Source of the DNA: G963663315 sp965231905
GTDB taxonomy: Bacteria > Pseudomonadota > Gammaproteobacteria > Arenicellales > Poriferihabitantaceae
NCBI GenBank assembly: GCA_965231905.1
Contig: CBDDOO010000002.1
Location: forward strand, 558,001 to 622,000
Direction of reading: 5' to 3'
DNA: 64,000 bases
Part shown: in pieces, positions 25,976-35,999 of the stretch
Layout: every line of letters begins with the position of its first letter
Position numbering within the stretch: position 1 is the stretch's first letter
The notes under the pieces: generated by a model
Database searches by the model: none
What the model was told of the DNA's origin: nothing
The model's input: the letters and a program-made list of their open reading frames with translations, nothing else
Made by a program: the position numbers and the translations under genes

Positions 25976-27380
25976 ATTCGTGAGGCACATTCATTTTGCC
26001 GGAATTGGTGGAATTGGCATGAGCGGGATCGCCGAAGTTTTGCTGGACCTGGGATTCCGGGTTTCAGGGTCGGATATTTGCGCCAGCCCGATTATTGATC
26101 GACTCGAAAAGGTGGGCGCAACCATCGTCATCGGCCACGACGAGTCTAACATTGAGGGCGCTGACGCAGTGGTGTATTCAAGCGCTCTTGAGAAGACGAA
26201 CAGCGAGATACAGGCAGCGTTGCTTAAAAAAGTGCCACTTGTGCCGCGCGCCGAAATGCTGGGAGAGCTGATGCGATTCAGGAAGGGGGTCGCGGTTGCC
26301 GGCACTCACGGAAAGACCACCACAACCAGCCTGATCGGGGCCGTTCTGGCGGGAGCCGGGATTGATCCGACCCTGGTCGTCGGCGGTGTGGTGAACAGTA
26401 TGCATAGTAATGCCAGACTGGGCAAGGGAGAGTACATGGTGGCCGAAGCGGATGAAAGCGATGCCTCATTTTTACATTTGCAGCCTCAGGTGGCGGTTGT
26501 GACCAATATCGACCGGGATCACATGGAGACTTACCAGGGTGATTTCAGCCAACTGAAACAGACCTATCTGGAATTTCTCCACAATCTGCCGTTTTACGGT
26601 CTGGCGATATTGTGTTTTGACGACCCGGATGTCCGGGAAATCGCAGGCCGGTTGAGAAAACCTTTTGAAAGCTATGGGCTGACCGATGGCGTGGACTATC
26701 AGGCTGTCGGAATTTCCCAGAAAGGTCGGTACAGTTCATTCAGCGTATTGCGTTACAAACAGCCGATCGGGAAATTCAGGGTCGCGATGCCGGGAGTCCA
26801 CAATGTTCAAAATGCGCTGGCCGCGATAGCGTTGGCGTACAAGCTCGGGCTGGCAACGGAATCAATCAGAGGGGCCTTATCCGGGTTCCAGGGAGTCGGG
26901 CGCCGCTTTCAGCAGTTGGGTGTTGTCAGATTCGGGTCGCGTTTTGTCAGGATGGTGGATGACTATGCCCATCACCCGACGGAAATAGCGGCGACTCTGA
27001 AAGCGTGCCAGGACTGCTACCCCAAAAGAAAAATCCTGGTCGTGTTCCAGCCTCATCGATTTACCCGGACCCGGGATCTGTTCGACGATTTTGCGCAGTT
27101 GCTGGCAGGAATTAAAAATCTGGTTGTCACGGAAGTCTACCCTGCAGGTGAGCGCCCGATTGCGGGGGGAGATAGCCGTTCCCTGTGTCGAGCCATCAGG
27201 CAACTGGGTGGCGAACCTGTTTTCACTGAATCGCTCGAAACCCTGAACGATATTTTACCCGACCTGGTGCAAACCAGCGACATTCTCCTGACACTGGGAG
27301 CCGGAGATATTGGCCGGTTCGCCCATAACCTGGCGTTACAACTGCAAACAAGTCAGAAGGAGGTCGTCGATGGCAGTTGA
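25968..27380 (+). CDS. murC: UDP-N-acetylmuramate-L-alanine ligase
   Basis: MurC starts the stem peptide by adding L-alanine to UDP-MurNAc. The 470-residue protein has the N-terminal HFAGIGGIGMSGIAEVL nucleotide loop, the ATP loop AGTHGKTTT, EADESDASFLHL and the VDDYAHHPTEI motif. It overlaps murG by 8 bases and the murB start by 11. E. coli MurC has 491 residues. Confidence 0.97.
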   Translation: MREFVRHIHFAGIGGIGMSGIAEVLLDLGFRVSGSDICASPIIDRLEKVGATIVIGHDESNIEGADAVVYSSALEKTNSEIQAALLKKVPLVPRAEMLGELMRFRKGVAVAGTHGKTTTTSLIGAVLAGAGIDPTLVVGGVVNSMHSNARLGKGEYMVAEADESDASFLHLQPQVAVVTNIDRDHMETYQGDFSQLKQTYLEFLHNLPFYGLAILCFDDPDVREIAGRLRKPFESYGLTDGVDYQAVGISQKGRYSSFSVLRYKQPIGKFRVAMPGVHNVQNALAAIALAYKLGLATESIRGALSGFQGVGRRFQQLGVVRFGSRFVRMVDDYAHHPTEIAATLKACQDCYPKRKILVVFQPHRFTRTRDLFDDFAQLLAGIKNLVVTEVYPAGERPIAGGDSRSLCRAIRQLGGEPVFTESLETLNDILPDLVQTSDILLTLGAGDIGRFAHNLALQLQTSQKEVVDGS

Positions 27381-28290
27381 GATACTTGAGCGGATACCCC
27401 GTTATTTGCAGGATGCAAGAGGACAATTGCGGGTAAATGAGCCCATGTCAAAACACACCAGCTGGCGAACGGGAGGCGTCGCCGATTATTTCTATTATCC
27501 GTCAGACAAGCAGGATCTGGTCAGCCTGATCAAGCGGTTGCCTGAAAAAACACAGGTCCACTGGATTGGACTCGGCAGCAACCTGCTGGTTCGAGACGGA
27601 GGAGTCGAAGGCATCGTTATATGCACTTCAAAAGGGTTGAACAGGATTGAGATGATGCCGTCAGGCCGGGTGTACGTTGAATCGGGCGTGTCCTGCTCCA
27701 GGGTGGCGAGAACAACGGCGCGAAACAAATTGAGCGGTGTTGAATTCCTGGCCGGAGTGCCGGGATCCTTTGGCGGCGCATTGGTCATGAACGCGGGCGC
27801 TTTCGGCGGAGAAACCTGGGAATGGGTTGAGCGGATCGAATGTATTGACCGGCGCGGCAACCTGATGTCTGTGGACCGCTCCGGGGTCAGGTATGGATAT
27901 CGTCAGGTCGAGCTTCCGGATGATCACTGGCTATTGAGCGCTATCTTGAATCTGCAACAGGCGGAAGACGGGTTTGACGGCCAGGCGGCCATACGTGACC
28001 TGCTGCGCATTCGATCCCGGTCGCAACCGATTCAAAGCGCCAATGCGGGATCGGTTTTCAGAAATCCCGATGGGGATTTTGCGGCAAAACTGATAGAACA
28101 GGCGGGATTGAAGGGTTATGCAATTGGCGGGGCCCGTATTTCTGAACTCCACGCGAACTTTATTATTAATGACGGCAGCGCGACTTCCTCGGAGATTGAG
28201 CGTCTTATTGGTCATGTGCGCGACCGGGTAAAGAAAAATTGTGGTGTCGGTCTGCAACTCGAAGTGCGCATCATGGGCAGGGAAAGATGA
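27370..28290 (+). CDS. murB: UDP-N-acetylenolpyruvoylglucosamine reductase
   Basis: An FAD-dependent reductase that makes UDP-MurNAc. From ATG 27370 it has 306 residues, shorter than the type I E. coli enzyme (342) and closer to the type II form. The FAD-binding region shows GLGSNLLVRDGG and EFLAGVPGSFGGALVMNAGAFG. The catalytic serine lies in NAGSVFRNP, and a glutamate in SELHANFIIN completes the site. GAAGGAGG at 27356-27363 precedes the ATG, deciding this start over one 60 bases upstream. In many gammaproteobacteria ddlB follows murB; here ftsQ follows directly with an ATGA overlap. Confidence 0.95.
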   Translation: MAVEILERIPRYLQDARGQLRVNEPMSKHTSWRTGGVADYFYYPSDKQDLVSLIKRLPEKTQVHWIGLGSNLLVRDGGVEGIVICTSKGLNRIEMMPSGRVYVESGVSCSRVARTTARNKLSGVEFLAGVPGSFGGALVMNAGAFGGETWEWVERIECIDRRGNLMSVDRSGVRYGYRQVELPDDHWLLSAILNLQQAEDGFDGQAAIRDLLRIRSRSQPIQSANAGSVFRNPDGDFAAKLIEQAGLKGYAIGGARISELHANFIINDGSATSSEIERLIGHVRDRVKKNCGVGLQLEVRIMGRER

Positions 28291-29165
28291 TGTTCGCCCG
28301 GACTGTTGAAGATAACGCCATCCCGGATGAAGCGACGTTCGACGACCGGAATCGGGATTCATCGAACGTTTCAGGATGGGAAATTGTGATGGGCCGGTTG
28401 TTGCTGACCCTGTTGTTGATCTTGTTCGTTGCAGACTGGTTGCTTCAGCCTGACAAATTTCAAATCGAAGAAATTCTGGTATATGGCGAGTCCGGGGACC
28501 TGGGTGATGAGCAGGTGAAAAAAGTGGCGCAGAACGCCCTGGATGGAAATTTCTTCTCAATCAGTCTTGAGAAGCTGGAAAGCGAGGTAGAGCAACTGCC
28601 CTGGGTATTTTCCGCTTCGCTTCGTCGCCAGTGGCCGTCAACCATTGTAATCAATGTGGTTGAAGCCGAGCTTGCCGCTCGTTGGGGTACAGACAAATGG
28701 CTGAGTCTTGCGGGCGACCTGATTGTCAGGCCGGTTAATGAAAAATGGGATCACAGCGCTCTGGCGCGACTGGATGGACCCGAAGATCAGGTTGACGTCG
28801 TCTGGAAGGCGTTTCAACAATGGTCAGGAAAGTTTGCGTCAGTCGGACTGTCACTTGACGCGCTGAGTTTGAGTCCAACCGGATTGCTGGATTTGCGGAT
28901 CAGCGCCGCCGCTCCCGGATTACAAGGTGAATCGGATAACCCGAATGGCCGGATTGCCGACACGGATTCAAGCGTGACCCTGATTGTCGAGTTGAAAAAC
29001 TCTTGGACGCGAGTTCAGAGATTCCTGGATACGCTGGACTCGCGATTGCTGGTTCGGTTCCCGGAAATGGAATCCGTTGATTTGCGCTATCCGAATGGTT
29101 TCACGATCGGTTGGCGCGACCGCGGGGCTGTGTCCGTGGCCGGTTTTGAGTCGGAAGGCACATAG
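28287..29165 (+). CDS. ftsQ: Cell division protein FtsQ
   Basis: A bitopic divisome protein of 292 residues with an N-terminal cytoplasmic tail of about 35 residues, one transmembrane helix (LLLTLLLILFVADWLL), and a periplasmic POTRA domain starting at FQIEEILVYG followed by the beta domain. FtsQ recruits FtsL and FtsB. ATG 28287 overlaps the murB stop and stands next to GGGAAAG. Position between murB and ftsA confirms the call despite weak sequence conservation. Confidence 0.94.
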   Translation: MMFARTVEDNAIPDEATFDDRNRDSSNVSGWEIVMGRLLLTLLLILFVADWLLQPDKFQIEEILVYGESGDLGDEQVKKVAQNALDGNFFSISLEKLESEVEQLPWVFSASLRRQWPSTIVINVVEAELAARWGTDKWLSLAGDLIVRPVNEKWDHSALARLDGPEDQVDVVWKAFQQWSGKFASVGLSLDALSLSPTGLLDLRISAAAPGLQGESDNPNGRIADTDSSVTLIVELKNSWTRVQRFLDTLDSRLLVRFPEMESVDLRYPNGFTIGWRDRGAVSVAGFESEGT

Positions 29166-29166
29166 C

Positions 29167-30399
29167 ATGACGAGAAAAACAAACAGTCTGGTGGTGGGAC
29201 TCGATATCGGAACTTCGAAAGTCCTGGTGGTCGTGGCCGAGATCAATCAGGAAGGTGAAATGAATGTGATCGGTATTGGCCATCAACCCGCATCCGGATT
29301 GCGCAAAGGTGTCGTCGCTGATATTGAATCTACAGTCCATTCGATCCAGGGAGCGGTTAAAGACGCGGCGGCAATGGCGAATTGTCAGATATATTCTGTC
29401 TATGCCGGAATTGCGGGCGCCCATATCGGCAGCATCAATTCCCATGGCGTAGTGGCCATAAAGGACAATGAAGTTACAGAGGGGGATATAGAAAGGGTTG
29501 TAGACGCCGCCAAGGCTATGGCCATTCCCAACGGTCAACAGATTCTTCATGTTCTGCCCCGGGAATTTGTGATTGATGGTCAGGACGGCATTCGCAAGCC
29601 GGTTGGAATGTGTGGAGTCCGGATGGAAGTCAAGGTGCACATCATTACCGGCGCAATCAGCGCAGTGCAGAATATCGCAAAGTGTGTTCGAAGATGTGGA
29701 CTGGAAGTGGATAACATTATTCTTGAGCCAGTCGCGTCCGGTGAAACGGTTCTGACCAAAGATGAGAAGGAGTTAGGGGTTTGCATGGTCGATATTGGCG
29801 GCGGAACGACGGATATCGCGATTTTTCACGAAGGCACGATCAGTCATACCGTCGTTATTCCGATTGCCGGCGATCAGGTGACAAACGACATTGCGATCGC
29901 GTTTCACACCTCGACCCAGGCTGCCGAGGAAATCAAGATGAAACACGGTTGTACCCTTGCGCAACTGGTGGAGGAGAGTCAGGCCATCGAAATTCCAGGT
30001 ATGGGCGGGCGACCGTCGAGAACTCTGTCCAGAAGAAGCCTGGCCGATGTCATCGAGCCACGAATCGAAGAACTCCTGCTTCTGGTTCAGGCGGAAATTC
30101 GCAAAAGCGGGTACGAGAGCGTGATCGGCTCGGGAATAGTAATGACCGGAGGGACTTCAAGGCTGGAAGGCATGGTTGAACTGGCTGAGGAAATCTTTCA
30201 TCTGCCGATTCGTCAGGGGCTGTCAAACTATGAAGGCAAGTACCATGAAATGATTCGAAACCCGGTTTATTCCACCGCAATGGGGCTGGTTCAGTTTGGT
30301 TATTCGAATCAGCCCGGGATTGGACAAAAAGCCCTGGAAACCAATCCCGTCGCATCCATGGTCGAAAGAGTGAAGAAATGGGCAAAAGAGAGTTTTTGA
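29167..30399 (+). CDS. ftsA: Cell division protein FtsA
   Basis: An actin-like ATPase of 410 residues that ties FtsZ filaments to the membrane. Phosphate loops are LDIGTSKVLVVV near the N-terminus and VDIGGGTTDIAIF; the C-terminal adenosine motif is VMTGGTSRLEGM. The end forms an amphipathic membrane-targeting helix (VERVKKWAKESF). ATG 29167 lies 1 base after the ftsQ stop. A frame open further upstream lies inside ftsQ and is rejected. Confidence 0.97.
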   Translation: MTRKTNSLVVGLDIGTSKVLVVVAEINQEGEMNVIGIGHQPASGLRKGVVADIESTVHSIQGAVKDAAAMANCQIYSVYAGIAGAHIGSINSHGVVAIKDNEVTEGDIERVVDAAKAMAIPNGQQILHVLPREFVIDGQDGIRKPVGMCGVRMEVKVHIITGAISAVQNIAKCVRRCGLEVDNIILEPVASGETVLTKDEKELGVCMVDIGGGTTDIAIFHEGTISHTVVIPIAGDQVTNDIAIAFHTSTQAAEEIKMKHGCTLAQLVEESQAIEIPGMGGRPSRTLSRRSLADVIEPRIEELLLLVQAEIRKSGYESVIGSGIVMTGGTSRLEGMVELAEEIFHLPIRQGLSNYEGKYHEMIRNPVYSTAMGLVQFGYSNQPGIGQKALETNPVASMVERVKKWAKESF

Positions 30400-30498
30400 T
30401 GATAGACGCAGAGCAATCAGATACACAGATGACAATTCCCGGAGTTGAGTACATAACGGCACGACTCTTTAATTCTTTCATACACGAGGAAAAAGCAA

Positions 30499-31650
30499 AT
30501 GTTTGAATTGATAGACACATTGAATCGACAGGCGGTGATCAAGGTCATCGGGGTTGGTGGCGGTGGTGGTAACGCTGTCGAGTATATGATTGAGTCCAGG
30601 CTTGCGGAGGTCGAGTTCATCAGCGCCAATACAGATGAACAGGTGTTGGCGATGTCAAAGGCCAATACGGTACTTCGGCTCGGAGAAAACCTGACCAAGG
30701 GGCTTGGCGCCGGCGCCGACCCGGATGTGGGTCGGCAGGCGGCTCTGGAGGACCGTGAGCGTATCAGCGAGGTCATTGAGGGGGCGGACATGGTTTTCAT
30801 TACCGCGGGTATGGGCGGAGGGACAGGAACGGGCGCCGCGCCCGTGATCGCGGAGATCGCTCGCGAGAAAAAAGCGCTGACCGTGGCTGTAGTGACACGC
30901 CCCTTCCCTTTTGAAGGACACAAGCGAAAAAGCATTGCAGATAGAGGTATTGATGAACTCCAGGAGTTTGTGGACTCGCTGATTATCATTCCCAATGAGA
31001 AAGTCCTGGCAGTGATGGGACAGAATACTACGCTGATTGACGCCTTTAAAAATGCCAATGAGGTCCTGTTCAATGCAGTCCAGGGAATATCCGAACTGAT
31101 TACCCGTCCGGGTATGATTAACGTTGATTTTGCGGATGTCAGAACAGTCATGGCGGAAATGGGTATGGCGATGATGGGTTCATCCACGATGTCTGGTGAA
31201 AACCGGGCTGCGGAAGCGGCCAGAAAAGCTATTTCGAGTCCATTGCTTGAGGATATCGACCTGAAAGGCGCGAAAGGCTTGTTGGTGAATATTACCGCTG
31301 AACCGGATTTGACGATTGGTGAGTATGAAACGGTGGGCAACGTCATTCATGAGTATGCGGCATTGGATGCGAATGTGGTTATTGGCACGGCATTCGATGC
31401 CGACATGCAGGGCAATTTGAGGGTCACCATGGTGGCGACCGGGCTTGCCGGCAGTCGAGCCAGGGAGGTTCCTGAAGTGGAAGAGCCTCCGGTTCAGGTC
31501 GTTCCGTCAATTCAGTCCAAAGCCATCAATCATCCAAAATCCCGTGATATGCTGACGAGAGGGTTTGGCAAGTCCAAAGCGGCGGTGAAGGCACAGTTGG
31601 ATATAGAGGATTACGACATTCCTCCATTTCTTCGGAAACAAGCGGATTAG
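30499..31650 (+). CDS. ftsZ: Cell division protein FtsZ
   Basis: The tubulin-like GTPase that forms the Z ring, 383 residues as in E. coli. The GTP-binding glycine loop is at 19-25 and the tubulin signature GGGTGTG at 106-112. After a variable linker the conserved tail DYDIPPFLRKQAD (371-383) binds FtsA and ZipA. GAGGAAAAA precedes the ATG. The 99-base gap after ftsA probably holds a separate promoter, as in E. coli, but I could not identify one by eye. Confidence 0.98.
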   Translation: MFELIDTLNRQAVIKVIGVGGGGGNAVEYMIESRLAEVEFISANTDEQVLAMSKANTVLRLGENLTKGLGAGADPDVGRQAALEDRERISEVIEGADMVFITAGMGGGTGTGAAPVIAEIAREKKALTVAVVTRPFPFEGHKRKSIADRGIDELQEFVDSLIIIPNEKVLAVMGQNTTLIDAFKNANEVLFNAVQGISELITRPGMINVDFADVRTVMAEMGMAMMGSSTMSGENRAAEAARKAISSPLLEDIDLKGAKGLLVNITAEPDLTIGEYETVGNVIHEYAALDANVVIGTAFDADMQGNLRVTMVATGLAGSRAREVPEVEEPPVQVVPSIQSKAINHPKSRDMLTRGFGKSKAAVKAQLDIEDYDIPPFLRKQAD

Positions 31651-31795
31651 TCAAAACGATCCAATATTTAACGCGCATTAGAGAACAAATCAGGTAAATT
31701 AGTCTCATTGCAAAAAACCGGTTCAATTTCAAGAGGTTTTGGTGTAGCATTACACTTCGTTGTTCCGACAATAATTTATTGACTGAAACTGTTAT

Positions 31796-32707
31796 ATGAT
31801 CAGACAGCGCACCCTGAAAAACGTGATCCATGCTACCGGCATCGGTCTTCATACCGGCGAGAAAGTCTACCTTACCCTTGAGCCCGCTCCTGTTGACACG
31901 GGGATCGTATTCAGGCGGGTTGACCTTGATCCTGCCGTCAGTATCGTGGCCTGTCCGGAAAATGTCAGCGATACCCGTCTGTCCACGTCTCTGGAAAAAC
32001 AGGGTGTCAAGATTTCCACGGTAGAACATTTAATGTCCGCGCTTTCTGGATTGGGGATTGATAACGCGCATGTGGAGTTGAGCGCCCCCGAAGTCCCGAT
32101 CATGGATGGCAGCGCAGGTCCTTTTGTTTTCCTGTTGCAGTCCGCCGGGATTCTGGAACAGAACAAGCCGAAGAGATTCATTCGAATCAAGAGTCCGGTG
32201 TGTGTCAATGAGGGTGACAAGTGGGCCCGGCTGGAACCATTCAACGGGTTCAAGGTCTCATTCGCTATTGATTTTAACCATCCGATACTGCAGAACTCGG
32301 TTCAAATGGCAACCGTTGATTTATCGACGACATCCTTTGTAAAGGAGGTCAGTCGAGCCAGAACTTTTGGATTCATTGACGAACTGGAGTCGTTGAGGGC
32401 GGCCGGGCTGGTACAGGGCGGAAGTTATGACAATGCCATCGTAATGGACGGGTTCCACATTCTCAATGATGATGGATTGCGTTACGAAGATGAGTTCGTC
32501 AAGCACAAGATTCTGGATGGCATTGGTGACTTGTATCTTCTGGGAGCGCCATTGATCGGTGCGTTCAGCGCCTATAAATCCGGGCACAGCCTGAACAATA
32601 AACTGTTGCGCAAGCTCATGGCGACAGGACCCGCATGGGAAATCGTTACCTTCGAAGATGAAATTGATACTCCGGTTCCTTTCGACCAACCCGCAGTCGC
32701 TGTTTGA
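31796..32707 (+). CDS. lpxC: UDP-3-O-acyl-N-acetylglucosamine deacetylase LpxC
   Basis: LpxC is the committed step of lipid A synthesis. The 303-residue protein shows the zinc ligands His78 (STVEHLMSA), His237 and Asp241 (HKILDGIGD) and the catalytic His264 (SGHSLNNKL). Length fits the family (E. coli 305). It follows ftsZ as in E. coli and Pseudomonas. The 145-base upstream gap is AT-rich and contains a weak AAAACC/GGTTTT inverted repeat that might be a terminator. Confidence 0.97.
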   Translation: MIRQRTLKNVIHATGIGLHTGEKVYLTLEPAPVDTGIVFRRVDLDPAVSIVACPENVSDTRLSTSLEKQGVKISTVEHLMSALSGLGIDNAHVELSAPEVPIMDGSAGPFVFLLQSAGILEQNKPKRFIRIKSPVCVNEGDKWARLEPFNGFKVSFAIDFNHPILQNSVQMATVDLSTTSFVKEVSRARTFGFIDELESLRAAGLVQGGSYDNAIVMDGFHILNDDGLRYEDEFVKHKILDGIGDLYLLGAPLIGAFSAYKSGHSLNNKLLRKLMATGPAWEIVTFEDEIDTPVPFDQPAVAV

Positions 32708-32738
32708 CGGATGCTTTGTCCGTATCCCGTATCACATA

Positions 32739-33182
32739 TCACTTGATTGATTTGTTGGCAAGCCGGTAAATTGCCTCCCCCAATCCCTTGTGTACCAGCT
32801 TTCTGGAAACCCTTGTCATTGCTTTGGCATTTTGAGCGGAGATCGGGTTTGCTGATCGATCCGGTATCAGGTTTTGACCACAAATGTGACCTGCGGGTTT
32901 CATTTTCGGTTCCAGGCTTGAAACTTTAAAACCCGATTCATTTAACTGTCGAATCAAAGAAGGGGTCTGGTGCCTGATTTGAGTCGTCCAGACCGGGCTG
33001 TCGCAAAAAACCACCAGGCGCCCGGACCGGTACCACAGAAGTCTGGTATAAGGAGCTGCGATACCCGCATGTTCCTGCCAGAATTCGAGCAGGGATTGTT
33101 GATTGGTTTCATCTGTCGGTGAATCAACGCCTTTTGGCAGAACACGACGTATTATCTGTGAAATTCGCCTGAATTGTTGCAT
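32739..33182 (-). CDS. dciA: DUF721 protein, likely DciA-type replicative helicase loader
   Basis: A 147-residue protein with a DUF721-like domain in the first 90 residues: a basic N-terminal helix, then LLEFWQEHAGIAAPYTRLLWYRSGRLVVFCDSPVWTTQIR, typical of the KH-like fold of DciA. DciA loads the DnaB helicase in bacteria that lack DnaC. The gene sits on the minus strand between lpxC and secA, where many gammaproteobacteria carry this family. Its C-terminal tail is basic and not recognised. The functional name is by family and position. Confidence 0.75.
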   Translation of the reverse strand: MQQFRRISQIIRRVLPKGVDSPTDETNQQSLLEFWQEHAGIAAPYTRLLWYRSGRLVVFCDSPVWTTQIRHQTPSLIRQLNESGFKVSSLEPKMKPAGHICGQNLIPDRSANPISAQNAKAMTRVSRKLVHKGLGEAIYRLANKSIK

Positions 33183-33255
33183 TGACTTTCAAATGGTCTT
33201 ATCCGGGATATATCTGGCATAATTCAAGCCGCAATCGAATAATAATACTATTTAT

Positions 33256-35988
33256 ATGTTGCAAAGTGTATTGAAAAAAGTTTTTGGAGACCGTAACCAG
33301 CGGCTGCTTAAAAGCCTGGGGAAAACGGTCACGAAGATCAATGCCATGGAAGACTCATTAAAGCAATTGAGCGATAGTGAACTTGCAGGCAGGACCGTGG
33401 AATTTCGCAAGCGCTCGGCTGACGGCGCCAGCGCCGATGACTTGCTGGCAGAGACTTTTGCCGTGGTTCGCGAGGTCTCAGTGCGCACCATCGGATTGCG
33501 CCATTTTGATGTGCAACTGTTGGGTGGCATGGTCCTGCACGAAGGCAAGATTGCAGAAATGAAAACCGGTGAAGGTAAAACCCTGGTTGCCACGCTTCCC
33601 GCTTATCTGAACGCGGTCTGCGGTTCGCCGGTGCATGTGGTTACAGTGAACAGCTATCTGGCGCAACGTGACGCCGAATGGATGGGAAAGATTTATTCTT
33701 TTCTGGGGCTTACCGTTGGCGTAATCCACTCTGGACAGAGCCGGGAAGAGAAGAATGAAGCCTATCAGCGCCATATTGTTTATGGCACCAACAATGAGTT
33801 TGGATTTGACTATCTGCGGGACAACATGGCGTTCTCCAGTGAAGACCGTTTCCAGAAAGGATTGGGTTTTGCGATTGTGGATGAGGTGGATTCGATTCTG
33901 ATTGATGAGGCGCGAACCCCCCTGATCATTTCCGGGCCAGCGGAAGAGAGTACGGAGTTATATTCGAAAATAGACACGATTATCCCCGTTCTGACTCGCC
34001 AGCAAGACCCGGAAGGCCCCGGAGATTTCAGTGTCGATGAGAAATCCAGACAGATCACATTGACTGAAGAAGGACATGAGCGGTCCGAATCCCTGTTGAT
34101 AAGAGCGGGATTGCTTGAACAGGGCAGCAGCCTGTATGAATCAGCCAATATCGGCCTGTTGCATCATCTTCACGCCGCGCTGCGAGCGCATAATCTGTTC
34201 GCCAGGGATGTCGATTACATTGTCCGTGACAACGCGATTGTGATCATAGATGAGTTTACTGGCCGGATGATGCCGGGCAGGCGCTGGTCCGAGGGATTGC
34301 ATCAAGCTGTGGAAGCGAAAGAAGGTGTGTCCGTTCAACAGGAAAACCAGACCCTGGCTTCGATCACTTTCCAGAATTATTTCCGACTGTACGACAAATT
34401 GTCCGGGATGACTGGAACCGCGGATACCGAAGCGCCCGAGTTTCTCCAGATATATGGCCTGGAAGTCGTGATCATTCCGACCAATGAGAAGATGCGCAGG
34501 GAAGATTTTCCGGATCTGGTTTATCGGACCACGGAAGAGAAATATGCCGCAATTTGTCAGGAGATAGATCAATGCCGCGCCAGGAATCAACCCGTCCTGG
34601 TTGGAACGGCGTCCATCGAATCTTCTGAGCGTCTCGGGGAAATCCTGACCAGGAAGGATATAGAGCATCGGGTTCTGAATGCCAAGCATCATGGCAAGGA
34701 AGCGGAAATTATCGCCCAGGCCGGACGGCCGGGCACGATCACCATCGCCACCAACATGGCGGGTCGTGGTACGGATATCGTTCTGGGGGGAAACCTGGAG
34801 ATGGAACTGGCCAGGCTGGATACGGATTCTGAAAAAGAAACGGCCCGCGCGCAATGGAAGGAGCGCCACAACCAGGTTATTGAGGCGGGAGGGTTGCATG
34901 TACTGGGTACTGAACGCAACGAGTCCCGGCGAGTGGACAACCAGTTGCGGGGGCGATGTGGGCGCCAGGGTGACCCGGGTACAAGCCGGTTCTTTTTATC
35001 TCTGGAAGATAATCTGATGAGAATTTTCGGGTCCGGGAAGATAGCCGGACTGATGGAAAAACTGGGAATGGATGAAGGCGAGGCAATTGAGCATCCGTGG
35101 GTGACCCGCGCCATCGAAAATGCCCAGAAAAAGGTCGAAGGCCATAACTTCGACATGCGCAAACAGTTGCTGGAGTATGATGATGTCGCTAACGAACAAC
35201 GCAAAATAATCTACGAACAACGAAATGATCTGATGGAAACCCGGGATATTTCAGATTACATCAATTATTCCCGCGAGGAAGTGGTCAACGAGGTTGTCAA
35301 TCGCAGTATTCCACCACAGACCCTTGAGGAGCAGTGGGATATTGAATCGCTGGAAAGGGATATTCTGTCGGAGTTCGGATTGGAACTCGAGGTGCAGAAA
35401 TGGCTGAATGAGGACGATAGCCTGCACGAAGAACCGCTGCGCGCAAGAATCCTTCAATCCATTGTCGATGTGGCCCGGTCCAAGGAAAGCAGGGTTGGCA
35501 GTGAAAATATGCGTCACTTCGAGAAACAGGTGATGTTGAAAGCGCTGGATGAGCAATGGAAAGAGCATCTGGCGAATATGGATTATCTCAGGCAGGGTAT
35601 CGGACTTCGCGGCTATGCGCAGAAAAACCCCAAACAGGAATACAAGCGTGAAGCGTTCCAGATGTTTAACGCGTTGCTGGAGTCGATCAAACATGACGTG
35701 ATCTGTATCCTGGCAAAGGTCCGGGTACCGTCCGAAGAAGAAATGATTGAGATGGAGAACCGGCTTCGTCAGCAACAGAATCAGGAAAAATCGGTCCGCT
35801 ATATTCACGAGCAGGCAGAAGCCGGTCTGCCGGAACGAAATCGCGTCCAATCCCCGGAGGCGCAAAGCCAACCCCGGAACCTCCGTTCCGAACGGCCCTA
35901 TGTCAGGGTGAACCGGAAAGTAGGGAGAAATGAGCCTTGCCCCTGTGGTTCCGGCAAAAAGTACAAACAATGCCACGGCAGGATTTGA
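33256..35988 (+). CDS. secA: Protein translocase ATPase SecA
   Basis: The motor of the Sec export pathway, 910 residues (E. coli 901). Walker A is MKTGEGKTLVATLPAYLNA, the DEAD-like box is VDEVDSILIDEARTPL, and the second ATPase half carries TNMAGRGTDIVLGG and NQLRGRCGRQGDPG. The C-terminal zinc finger is complete: Cys895, Cys897, Cys906 and His907 (CPCGSGKKYKQCH), used for SecB and lipid contact. An extended -10-like TGGCATAAT at 33215-33223 may serve as promoter. No clear SD is seen before ATG 33256. Confidence 0.98.
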   Translation: MLQSVLKKVFGDRNQRLLKSLGKTVTKINAMEDSLKQLSDSELAGRTVEFRKRSADGASADDLLAETFAVVREVSVRTIGLRHFDVQLLGGMVLHEGKIAEMKTGEGKTLVATLPAYLNAVCGSPVHVVTVNSYLAQRDAEWMGKIYSFLGLTVGVIHSGQSREEKNEAYQRHIVYGTNNEFGFDYLRDNMAFSSEDRFQKGLGFAIVDEVDSILIDEARTPLIISGPAEESTELYSKIDTIIPVLTRQQDPEGPGDFSVDEKSRQITLTEEGHERSESLLIRAGLLEQGSSLYESANIGLLHHLHAALRAHNLFARDVDYIVRDNAIVIIDEFTGRMMPGRRWSEGLHQAVEAKEGVSVQQENQTLASITFQNYFRLYDKLSGMTGTADTEAPEFLQIYGLEVVIIPTNEKMRREDFPDLVYRTTEEKYAAICQEIDQCRARNQPVLVGTASIESSERLGEILTRKDIEHRVLNAKHHGKEAEIIAQAGRPGTITIATNMAGRGTDIVLGGNLEMELARLDTDSEKETARAQWKERHNQVIEAGGLHVLGTERNESRRVDNQLRGRCGRQGDPGTSRFFLSLEDNLMRIFGSGKIAGLMEKLGMDEGEAIEHPWVTRAIENAQKKVEGHNFDMRKQLLEYDDVANEQRKIIYEQRNDLMETRDISDYINYSREEVVNEVVNRSIPPQTLEEQWDIESLERDILSEFGLELEVQKWLNEDDSLHEEPLRARILQSIVDVARSKESRVGSENMRHFEKQVMLKALDEQWKEHLANMDYLRQGIGLRGYAQKNPKQEYKREAFQMFNALLESIKHDVICILAKVRVPSEEEMIEMENRLRQQQNQEKSVRYIHEQAEAGLPERNRVQSPEAQSQPRNLRSERPYVRVNRKVGRNEPCPCGSGKKYKQCHGRI

Positions 35989-35999
35989 CCGGCTGACGG

